A stretch of 15,736 nucleotides of DNA. It comes from Smithella sp. UBA2180. GTDB taxonomy: Bacteria; Desulfobacterota; Syntrophia; Syntrophales; Smithellaceae. Below are positions 1 through 6,950 of the stretch, piece by piece (positions within the stretch are counted from its first letter, which is position 1; the number at the start of each line of letters is the position of its first letter). The DNA lies in contig DCVU01000122.1 in assembly GCA_002327415.1 (NCBI GenBank), positions 3,991 through 19,726 of the forward strand. The letters run 5' to 3'. The translations under genes were made by a program, and so were the position numbers. A model generated the notes under the pieces. That model worked only from the letters and a program-made list of their open reading frames with translations. It had not been told where the DNA came from and made no database searches.

Positions 1-478
1 CGAACCTGTAACCCGTGCCCTGATTAGGATGGCTGAGCGCTATGGGAGTGATAATCATCGAACCGAGAGTATAAGATTCAAGACACGTTTCTTGATATGA
101 TATATTGGCGTGGATGGCATCAAAATTTACCGGAAAGTTAGGCGCTTCCATGGTGCGTACAAGCATTTCTTTTATGGAATCCTGGGCGAAAGGACAACCC
201 CAGACGTTCAAATTGGTCTTATGTGAATAAATGGATTTAAAAAAGGGGAAGCCCATAATGTGATCCCAATGGGCATGCGTTAATAAAAGAGTGAAATCAT
301 GACGGCCGGCCGCAATGAGAGAATTTCCCGCCTCACGAATACCGGAACCGGCATCAACGATCAATATTTTATCATCATTTGTCCTGATTTCGAGACAAGT
401 GGTGTTCCCGCCGTAGCGCAAATATTGTTTGCCCGAAACAGGGATAGAGCCTCTGGAGCCCCAGCATTTGATAATCAT
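1..478 (-). CDS. Metallo-beta-lactamase-fold hydrolase, N-terminal part (runs off the left edge)
   Basis: Reading leftward from the ATG at 478-476 gives 159 codons without a stop; the C-terminal part lies outside the window. The protein opens MIIKCWGSRGSIPVSG and continues with YGGNTTCLEI and DAGSGIRE. The zinc-binding HxHxDH signature follows (LLLTHAHWDHIMGFPFF; H68, H70, D72, H73), and a further histidine sits in ALSHPNQGTGYRF near the cut end. This arrangement is typical of RNase Z/PhnP-like MBL hydrolases, some annotated as phosphodiesterases, and they act in the cytoplasm. The substrate cannot be told from sequence. An AAAGGGA ribosome-binding site lies about 8 nt upstream of the ATG. 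The gene is divergent from the copper genes across a 150-bp AT-rich spacer. Family assignment is firm; function is open. Confidence 0.9.
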   Translation of the reverse strand, partial: MIIKCWGSRGSIPVSGKQYLRYGGNTTCLEIRTNDDKILIVDAGSGIREAGNSLIAAGRHDFTLLLTHAHWDHIMGFPFFKSIYSHKTNLNVWGCPFAQDSIKEMLVRTMEAPNFPVNFDAIHANISYQETCLESYTLGSMIITPIALSHPNQGTGYRF

Positions 479-527
479 TAGTTTCCCTTTATTATGCAAT
501 AATACAGAATAAATTTTAAATCAAGCA

Positions 528-536
528 TGATATAAT
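528..536 (+). promoter_or_regulatory. Candidate extended -10 promoter for the copper genes
   Basis: The sequence TGATATAAT matches an extended -10 element (TG-N-TATAAT). It lies in the AT-rich gap between the divergent MBL gene and copZ and would give a leader of about 90 nt. No good -35 hexamer sits 16-18 nt upstream (the region reads AATAAA), which is tolerable for extended -10 promoters. I see no clear CueR or CsoR operator. Confidence 0.35.
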
Positions 537-631
537 AGCAGACATAAGCGAAAAAAAATAAAAAATATTTATTAATCTTGCTATTGTAATAAAAGGTCTT
601 AAATTAATTGCAAAAGAAGGAGGTCTTCCCG

Positions 632-832
632 ATGAAAAGCATAAAAATAAAAGGGATGAGCTGCCAGCACTGTGTCATGGCTGCTACTAAGGCACTCGCC
701 GCTCTGGATGGGGTAAAAGATGTCAAGATCGATTTAAAAAGCGGCGTGGCAACTTATGAGGAGATAAAAGCGGTTGATTCCAAGGCAGTTTCCGGGGCAA
801 TAAAAAAGGCGGGGTACGAAGTTGTTGAATAA
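632..832 (+). CDS. copZ: Copper chaperone, single HMA domain (CopZ-like)
   Basis: This 66-residue protein is one heavy-metal-associated domain. It starts MKSIKIKGMSCQHCVMA, with the metal-binding MxCxxC motif at residues 9-14 (C11 and C14), and ends KKAGYEVVE, the usual final beta strand. Such proteins bind Cu(I) in the cytoplasm and pass it to a partner ATPase. The start at 632 is set by a strong AAGGAGG at 617-623, 8 nt upstream; the frame is open back to a TTG at 608, but that codon would place the ribosome-binding site inside the gene. The stop codon overlaps the start of copA, so the two genes are translationally coupled. The chaperone role is inferred from family and context; specificity for copper over other soft metals is likely but unproven. 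Confidence 0.9.
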   Translation: MKSIKIKGMSCQHCVMAATKALAALDGVKDVKIDLKSGVATYEEIKAVDSKAVSGAIKKAGYEVVE

Positions 833-3113
833 AGTAACGTCCGGTTCAGATCAGGCGAAAATCACTGTTTCTGTGGGCGGGATGACATGCGCGGCCTGTG
901 TGAGGCGCGTAGAAAATGCGCTGAATTTTGTTCCCGGCGTGATCGATGCGAATGTAAACCTTGCTACCGGCAGGGCCACAATTATTCATGGAGCAGAATG
1001 GGGCGGCCTTGCGGAGCTGGAGAAAATTATAACCGGACAAGGTTATGAATTTCTAGGTGAACTTAAAGATAGTCTTGCCGATCCTATTGAAGCTTCCCGG
1101 GTCAAAGAATTAAAAGATCTGAAATTAAAAGTTACCTGCGGCGCGATATTGAGCGTTATCATCTTTCTAGGCTCAATGCAGCACTGGTTTAGTTTGTTGC
1201 ATTTCGTTCCCCGCCAGACCATGCTTTGGGCGATGTTTGTTTTGACCGCTCCGGCTGTTTTTTGGGTGGGCAGCCGTTTTTTTATTGGCGCTTATAAGGC
1301 AGCGCTGCAAAAAACATCCGATATGAACACTCTGGTAGCAGTCGGCGCTTTTTCGGCCTATGCCTATTCCGCTGCGGCGACTTTCTTCCCTCATTTTTTC
1401 ATGACAGCAGGTGTCATGCCTCACGTTTATTATGACGGCGCGGCAATGATCGTCACTCTGATTCTGGTAGGCAGGCTACTGGAGGCCAAAGCCAAGGGAA
1501 AAACTTCGACAGCAATAAAAAAGCTGATGAATCTTAAACCCAAGACGGCGCATCTGATCAGAGAAGATCAAGATTTGGAAGTTGCCGTGGAAGAAGTAAC
1601 GGTTGACGATATCCTGCTGGTCAAACCCGGCGAAAGAATTCCCGTTGACGGAGTAATTTTATCCGGTCAATCCGAAGTTGATGAATCAATGTTGACCGGC
1701 GAAAGCATGCCGGTGGCCAAAGAAACCGGACAAAAGGTATTTGCCGCCACCATGAACAAAACAGGCAGTTTCACTTTTCGCGCGACAGGCGTGGGCGCTG
1801 GGACAGCTCTGGCGCAAATCATCCGTCTGGTTGAAGAGGCGCAAGGCTCCAAGGCTCCCATTCAGCGTCTGGCGGATAAAGTCGCCTCTGTTTTTGTTCC
1901 CGCGGTTTTTGTCGTTGCTTTTATTACTTTTGCTGTTTGGTATTTTCTTCCAACTGAGAGCAATTTTAGCCGCGCCTTGATTAACTTTGTTTCCGTTCTG
2001 GTAATTGCCTGCCCCTGTGCGTTGGGGCTCGCTACTCCGACGGCGATTATGGTGGGCACCGGCCTGGGGGCGCAAAGCGGAATTTTAATTAAGGGCGGCG
2101 AGGCGCTGGAAAAAATACATAAGCTTTCCGTTGTCGTCTTCGATAAAACAGGCACACTGACGCGCGGTGAACCGGTGTTAACTGATCTGGTCGCGACCGC
2201 AGATGGTTTTGGCAGCACACAGGTCCTTGCTTATGCCGTGGCGCTGGAGAAAAACTCGGAACATCCGCTGGCGCAGGCCATCCTGCAACGAGCGCAAGCT
2301 GATGGAATTACAGTTGCCGCCGTGGAAAAATTTACAGCGGCTTCCGGCCTGGGGGCGAAAGGCTTCCTTAAAGACAAATTGTGTTTGATCGGTAATCGCA
2401 TGTTGATGGAAAGTGAAGGCATCTCTGTGAACGCGCTGGACGAATCCTCAGCCGCGCTTGCCCGTGAAGGAAAAACTGTTGTCTATGTGGCTTTGGAAAA
2501 GACGGCCATCGGGATTATAGCTCTGGCCGATGTGCCAAAGGCTTCGGCCAAACAAGCGATTGAAAGTTTAAAGCGCAGAGGATTGAAAGTGATGATGGTC
2601 ACCGGTGATAACGCCGGTACGGCTAAAGCTATTGCAGCTCAACTGGGCATTGACCAGGTGTTGGCGGATGTTCTCCCGGCTAACAAGGCTGATGAAATAA
2701 AAAAACTGCAAGCCGAGGGTGAAGTTGTCGCCATGGTTGGTGACGGGATCAATGACGCTCCGGCGCTGGCGGCAGCTGATGTCGGCATTGCCATTGGCGC
2801 TGGAACTGATGTGGCCATTGAAGCCAGCGATATCACTTTAATCCGTGATGATTTGCTGGGAGTGCCTGAAGCTATCTGCCTGTCAGAGGCAACAATGCGT
2901 GTGATCAAGCAGAATCTTTTCTGGGCTTTCTTCTACAATGTGATTGGAGTACCGATCGCTGCCGGCGCTTTGTATCCTTTCTTCGGAATACTGCTTAATC
3001 CAGAATTTGCCGCAGCAGCCATGGCATTGAGTTCGATTTCGGTTGTCAGCAATTCTTTGCGCCTGCGTAGAGTTTGGAAGAAAGCCTCAGGTTTCCTTAA
3101 AGAACGGAAATAA
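822..3113 (+). CDS. copA: Copper-translocating P1B-type ATPase
   Basis: This inner-membrane pump of 763 residues uses ATP to move Cu(I) out of the cytoplasm. In order: one N-terminal HMA domain with GMTCAAC (C23, C26); four membrane segments at about residues 103-220; the actuator motif TGES at 292-295; the intramembrane metal site CPC at 397-399; the phosphorylation motif DKTGT with D441; the nucleotide-binding SEHP with H481-P482; and the hinge GDGIND at 640-645. The last two membrane segments carry FFYN and MALSS, the conserved Tyr-Asn and Met-Ser residues of the Cu(I) class (P1B-1). Length is normal for a one-HMA enzyme. The start is a TTG at 822 (or 825), overlapping the end of copZ with a weak GGCGGGG-like site ahead; no ATG comes before the HMA motif. 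Family is certain; the exact start is less so. Confidence 0.96.
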   Translation: MLNKVTSGSDQAKITVSVGGMTCAACVRRVENALNFVPGVIDANVNLATGRATIIHGAEWGGLAELEKIITGQGYEFLGELKDSLADPIEASRVKELKDLKLKVTCGAILSVIIFLGSMQHWFSLLHFVPRQTMLWAMFVLTAPAVFWVGSRFFIGAYKAALQKTSDMNTLVAVGAFSAYAYSAAATFFPHFFMTAGVMPHVYYDGAAMIVTLILVGRLLEAKAKGKTSTAIKKLMNLKPKTAHLIREDQDLEVAVEEVTVDDILLVKPGERIPVDGVILSGQSEVDESMLTGESMPVAKETGQKVFAATMNKTGSFTFRATGVGAGTALAQIIRLVEEAQGSKAPIQRLADKVASVFVPAVFVVAFITFAVWYFLPTESNFSRALINFVSVLVIACPCALGLATPTAIMVGTGLGAQSGILIKGGEALEKIHKLSVVVFDKTGTLTRGEPVLTDLVATADGFGSTQVLAYAVALEKNSEHPLAQAILQRAQADGITVAAVEKFTAASGLGAKGFLKDKLCLIGNRMLMESEGISVNALDESSAALAREGKTVVYVALEKTAIGIIALADVPKASAKQAIESLKRRGLKVMMVTGDNAGTAKAIAAQLGIDQVLADVLPANKADEIKKLQAEGEVVAMVGDGINDAPALAAADVGIAIGAGTDVAIEASDITLIRDDLLGVPEAICLSEATMRVIKQNLFWAFFYNVIGVPIAAGALYPFFGILLNPEFAAAAMALSSISVVSNSLRLRRVWKKASGFLKERK

Positions 3114-3118
3114 AGGGA

Positions 3119-4123
3119 ATGGTGCTCGGTAATTTCAAGAAAATAATGTGTAAAATGTCATTGGTGAATAATGCCGCAACAAAATACTCTCGCAAACTCT
3201 CAACAAGCGATTTGATGTCGATTGCCTGGGACAGAGAGTTCTCTTTCAATAATCAATTAATATTTGAAGGCACTGGCGTCCTGGATAAAGCCGAGTGGCT
3301 AGCTGCCGTAGAAACAGCTTCCGCTGCCTATCCCGGGAGTCGTTTGATAATGAAAGGTTATCCATTTGCCAGCCGCTGGGTGGATTCAGGCATTACACCC
3401 CGGGTAAGAGAGGTGGATGGTTCTAAGTGGACGGGGTACAGTAATGAATAGCCTCCGTTTTTTCTGGATCATTTATCGCCTACTGAAGGCCCCACCTGTG
3501 AAGTAGTTCTTGTTCGGGGCAATCCTCCAAGAGTTGTCTTTAGATCCAATCACGGAGTTATGGATGCCAGAGGGACATTATTAAGGGCTGAGTATATATT
3601 CCCGGTTCTGCGCGGTGAGACGGTTCTTGATTCAACCTCAACACTGAATGATGAGGAAGTCTCCAGAAATCTGCCTAAAATAAATAAGGAAAAAATATCT
3701 AAAAGCAATATAACTCCCGGCGGAATGGTTCAGGGAAATGATAGTGGAATGGTATGGCTGCGCAAGATAATTACCGGGCGTTTTCGAAATTTGCAGTCTC
3801 AGGTCGTTTACCTGTCGGCGCGCGAGGCATGGAGAAATTCAGACGGCCCTGTAGGCCCTGTGGTTTTCTGTATTTCTGTTAATCTTTGGCGTCATATGCC
3901 TCCTGAAACAAGAGCCACAGGATTTCTTTCCAAAAATTTTTTAATGGAAATAAAACCGGAACACAAGGTGGAAAAGATAACGGAACTATTGAAAAAGAAT
4001 TTAAACGAAAAGCGTGAGATATCTTATTCCAGGATGAACAGGCTCTTGTTTTTTGTTCCAATCAGAATGCTGTGCATCAGGTTGGTGACCCATCATGGCG
4101 GTTGCTCTCCAAGTATGTGTTGA
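3119..4123 (+). pseudogene. Condensation-domain/PapA-like acyltransferase gene, interrupted by an in-frame TAG and truncated
   Basis: Two open segments (3119-3451 and 3452-4123) lie in the same reading frame and are separated only by a TAG at 3449-3451 (codon 111). Read through, they give about 334 residues resembling the N-terminal two-thirds of condensation-type acyltransferases: a beta strand LIFEGTGVLDKAEWLAAVE, then PPRVVFRSNHGVMDARG, which carries the HxxxD acyl-transfer motif (H145, D149). The 36 codons after the TAG fit the family but contain no usable start, so the second segment is not an independent gene. Family members usually exceed 400 residues; here roughly the last 100 appear lost and the end (THHGGCSPSMC) looks non-native. 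The start is unclear: AAAGGGA abuts the ATG at 3119, and ATGs at 3146 and 3155 are alternatives. It follows copA by 5 nt but has no obvious copper role. A sequencing error or TAG recoding could also explain the stop. Confidence 0.65.
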
Positions 4124-4234
4124 TATTTTTATAACCGCTCTTTATAATCTTTGCAAAACTTATTTGGGTAACAGCCCGTTTTCGACTCGCCCGAATTATT
4201 AGCAGGCTGCAACATATTAATTGTCTTTACATTG

Positions 4235-4296
4235 GTCATTCCGGAGGCCGGAATCCAGCATTATTTAAACTGGACCCCGACCTCCGCCGGGGTGAC
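4235..4296. repeat. Bipartite palindromic (REP/BIME-like) intergenic repeat
   Basis: Two hairpins lie back to back. The first is ATTCCGG-AGG-CCGGAAT (4238-4254, perfect 7-bp stem). The second is ACCCCG-(8 nt)-CGGGGT (4274-4293). They are joined by CCAG (4255-4258) and CTGG (4270-4273) and bounded by GTCA and TGAC, so the whole 62-bp unit is roughly symmetrical. The GGAATCCAG/CTGGA plus GTGACG style is that of short dispersed repeats common in environmental Proteobacteria and resembles the Neisseria dRS3 layout. Related hairpins occur at 10538-10555 and 12378-12418. Confidence 0.7.
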
Positions 4297-4420
4297 GACT
4301 CTGACGGGAACGTGTCAAATGTCGTTTGTCTTTCCCTTAAATAATGTTTTTATTAGCAATTTACTGCAGGCAGACATCCTTGACTTCCATGCTGATAGTG
4401 ATATGATTCCCGCCGTTATT

Positions 4421-4444
4421 TATACATTGAGGTGCAATTGTATA
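4421..4444. promoter_or_regulatory. Operator-like inverted repeat upstream of the efflux operon
   Basis: A near-palindrome has arms TATACATTG (4421-4429) and CAATTGTATA (4435-4444), the right arm carrying one extra base. It sits 49-72 nt before the tolC-type start codon. Its size and position suit a dimeric repressor such as a TetR- or MarR-family regulator, but no regulator gene is present in the window and the arms are AT-rich, so chance is possible. Confidence 0.3.
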
Positions 4445-4492
4445 CAGGGCTCACCTTACTATTAGTTAGTATGTGAAGAAAGGGATTGGGGA

Positions 4493-5794
4493 ATGAAAAA
4501 AATATTATTGTACGGGATGATCGTGTTGATACCGGCGGTTATCTTTGTCTCGGAATCCATCGCGCGTGAATATGCGCTGAGTGATGTTTATCGGGAGGCT
4601 TTGAAAAATTCCGAAAAGATTAAAATGGCGCAGGAGAACCTATATATCGCGCAGGTTGGCAAGGATAAAGCTTTATCGCTTTTGCTTCCTCAGGTTACAG
4701 CTTTCGGCACATACAACCATTTTACTGAACAAAAAACTACGGTTTCCGGCGTGCTGATTCAGCCTAACGAATCGGGCACATGGGGAGTGCGCGCGGATGA
4801 ATCTTTTTCGATCAGTGTGCGTGAACTCAATGTCCTGAAAATTGCCGGTCAAATGATTACGAAAAACGAATACGATTTAGATGCGACAAAATCGGATTTT
4901 GTTCTGGCTGTCGCCTCTGCGTATTATGACGTTATGAAAACGAAAAAGTCTCTCGATATTGCGGCCGATAATATGGAGCGCCTGACTCAATATCGAAATT
5001 CAGTGGAAAAAAGGGTGAAGGTCGGTGAACTTACCAAAACATCACTTCTGCGCGCTGAAGGTGAACTTTCCGGAGCCCGCTCCGATTATCTCAAGGCAAC
5101 TAATGCTCTGAAATTTTATCGCACGGCGCTGGTCCGCATTACTGGCATAGAAAACGATTTTCTTCTCAAGGAAACATTGCCGCCGGTTGAAGATAATAAA
5201 TCAATGGAAAATCTGCGCAGTATTGCTTTCGATTCGAGAGCTGATTTAAAAAGTTATGATATGCAAACCAAAATGGCCGAAGAGCAGGTAAAATATGCAA
5301 GGGGCGCTTTCTGGCCGTACTTGAATTTATTCGCTATCTATCAAGGCGCGGACCAGAATCCCGCGACGCAAACGCTAAACAGAGAAAGCATTCTGGCCGG
5401 CGTTGCTTTAAATTTTTCTTTTTTTGAAGGCGGGTTAAGAATCGCGGAGCTCAACGAAGCAAAAGCCAAAAACAGACAGGCAAAACTGGCTTACGATGAT
5501 TATAAGAAGAATGTTGATATTGAATTGCAGGGCGCTTATCTGGATTTACAGACACAGAAGGGAACGCTTACGTTTCTTGAGGCTCAGCTTGCCTTTGCCC
5601 GGGATAATTATAATGCGGTATTAAGACAATTTGAAAACGGTCTCGCTGTAAGTCTTGATGTAATGGATGCCAACTCATTGCTTCTTTCCGCAGAAAAAAA
5701 TGTGGCGGAAGCCTCATATAATTATCAGCTTGCTTATCTGAAGATAAAGAGATCAAACGGTACTCTATTGCAGTTTGTTGCCGCCGGCAATTGA
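4493..5794 (+). CDS. TolC-family outer-membrane efflux factor
   Basis: This 433-residue protein forms the outer-membrane exit duct of a tripartite pump, normally as a trimer with a long periplasmic alpha-barrel. It has a signal peptide (MKKILLYGMIVLIPAV..., probable cleavage after SESIA, about residue 24). Two similar halves follow, each with long coiled-coil helices, as in the OEP family; the last ends AEASYNYQLAYLKIKRSNG, typical of TolC homologues. An AAGAAAGGGA ribosome-binding site ends 7 nt before the ATG. It is the first gene of the efflux operon and its TGA lies 31 nt before the adaptor start. Length is normal. The substrate is unknown. Confidence 0.92.
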   Translation: MKKILLYGMIVLIPAVIFVSESIAREYALSDVYREALKNSEKIKMAQENLYIAQVGKDKALSLLLPQVTAFGTYNHFTEQKTTVSGVLIQPNESGTWGVRADESFSISVRELNVLKIAGQMITKNEYDLDATKSDFVLAVASAYYDVMKTKKSLDIAADNMERLTQYRNSVEKRVKVGELTKTSLLRAEGELSGARSDYLKATNALKFYRTALVRITGIENDFLLKETLPPVEDNKSMENLRSIAFDSRADLKSYDMQTKMAEEQVKYARGAFWPYLNLFAIYQGADQNPATQTLNRESILAGVALNFSFFEGGLRIAELNEAKAKNRQAKLAYDDYKKNVDIELQGAYLDLQTQKGTLTFLEAQLAFARDNYNAVLRQFENGLAVSLDVMDANSLLLSAEKNVAEASYNYQLAYLKIKRSNGTLLQFVAAGN

Positions 5795-5825
5795 CATGAA
5801 GGCTATTAATGGGAGGATAAAGCTC

Positions 5826-6950
5826 ATGATTTTAAAGAAGCTTATTTGCTTCAATATAAAAAAGATATCAAGATATCAGACGGCAAAATTGCTGTTCCTG
5901 GTTTTGATGATAGCTCTCATAACTTTGCCTTTAGTTTCCTGCAAAAAGGAAAAGAAGGTGGAAAAGGAAGTTTTGATTAATGTCCGTGTTTTGCCTGCGG
6001 CAAAGAAACAAATCCGCCCTTATATAGAAACGACCGGCACACTGAAAGCTGACGAAGAAGTGATAGTCAGTTCTGAAGTCGATGGGATTGTCAAAAGTAT
6101 AAAAGTGGATGAAGGCTCTGCGGTTGGCTTTGGGACGCTTTTAGTGGAAATCAATCAAATTGATTATGTGCTGGATGAGAGGCGGGCGGATGCGGCCTTA
6201 AAGCAGGCGCAAGCCAGTCTGGCCAATGCAAAAGCCGAGTATCAGAGAAAGGAATCTCTGTACAAGGAAGAGTTGATCACCAGACAGCAGTTTGACGATA
6301 TATCCACAAGGGTTACTCTGGCGGAAGCTGACGTATCCAGAGCAAAAGCTACGTTGGAGACCTCCAGAGAAAAACTTTCCCGGACAAAAATATATTCGCC
6401 GCTGCGCGGCATGGTGAAAGAAAAGAAAGTATCCGCCGGAGATTATGTCCGCAATGGCTCGCCTTTATTCCAATTAATCAAAGTAGATCCGCTGAAGTTA
6501 AATTTTACAATCAGTGAAAAAGATATCGCCGGTTTGAAAACAGGGCAGGAAGTTATCTTTACCGTTGATTCGTTTGCCGGTAAAAATTTCAAGGGAAAGG
6601 TTAATCTGCTTTATCCCAATGTGGAAGAAAGGACGAGAACATTGCAGGCTGAGGCCATTGTTCCCAACTCCAATCACTTATTGAAACCGGGATTTTTCGC
6701 CCGGGCTTTAATATATACAGAGGCGCCGCGCGATGCTGTTGTTGCTCCGCTGACAGCTTTAATGTACGACAATTCAACGATCAGTCTGTTTGTGGTTGAG
6801 GGAAATATAGCGCATGTGAGAACTGTAAAGACAGGCGGCAAATATGGGGAAAATGTAGAGATAATTGAAGGTCTTAAGGATAAAGAGCAGGTTGTCATTG
6901 TTGGCCAGAATAATTTGTCGGAAGGAGTAAAGGTCAATGTGGCTCGCTGA
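5826..6950 (+). CDS. RND efflux periplasmic adaptor, lipoprotein (membrane fusion protein)
   Basis: This 374-residue adaptor links the RND pump to the outer-membrane duct. The frame is open upstream to 5775, inside the tolC-type gene, but GGGAGGA at 5811-5817 places the start at ATG 5826. The N-terminus is long and basic, then hydrophobic, and ends in a lipobox LVSC with the lipidated cysteine at about residue 39, so it is probably anchored in the inner membrane. The order of domains is standard for the HlyD/AcrA family: a barrel-sandwich half (ETTGTLKADEEVIVSSEVDG), an alpha-helical hairpin rich in Ala/Glu/Lys (about 118-185), the second lipoyl half (IYSPLRGMVKEKKVSAGDYV), then beta-barrel and membrane-proximal domains. 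Its 3' end overlaps the pump gene by 14 nt. Confidence 0.94.
   Translation: MILKKLICFNIKKISRYQTAKLLFLVLMIALITLPLVSCKKEKKVEKEVLINVRVLPAAKKQIRPYIETTGTLKADEEVIVSSEVDGIVKSIKVDEGSAVGFGTLLVEINQIDYVLDERRADAALKQAQASLANAKAEYQRKESLYKEELITRQQFDDISTRVTLAEADVSRAKATLETSREKLSRTKIYSPLRGMVKEKKVSAGDYVRNGSPLFQLIKVDPLKLNFTISEKDIAGLKTGQEVIFTVDSFAGKNFKGKVNLLYPNVEERTRTLQAEAIVPNSNHLLKPGFFARALIYTEAPRDAVVAPLTALMYDNSTISLFVVEGNIAHVRTVKTGGKYGENVEIIEGLKDKEQVVIVGQNNLSEGVKVNVAR

Larger units (their letters stand above)
4124..4492. other. Gene-free spacer between the broken acyltransferase gene and the efflux operon
   Basis: No convincing coding region is visible on either strand. A 77-codon plus-strand frame (4232-4465) is largely made of the palindromic repeat at 4235-4296 and lacks a ribosome-binding site, so I do not call it. 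The spacer also holds an operator-like inverted repeat at 4421-4444. The promoter of the efflux operon is presumably here, but I cannot place a clear -35/-10 pair. Confidence 0.6.

Noticed and set aside
608..631. Upstream TTG start extending the CopZ-like protein by eight residues
   Set aside because: The strong AAGGAGG would fall inside the gene, and the extra residues precede the normal first strand of the HMA domain.
4232..4465. 77-codon plus-strand open frame in the spacer before the efflux operon
   Set aside because: Much of it is the palindromic repeat, it has no ribosome-binding site, and the translation resembles no protein.
5775..5825. Longer N-terminus for the adaptor protein overlapping the tolC-type gene
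   Set aside because: GGGAGGA at 5811-5817 is ideally spaced for the ATG at 5826, which also leaves a plausible lipoprotein signal.
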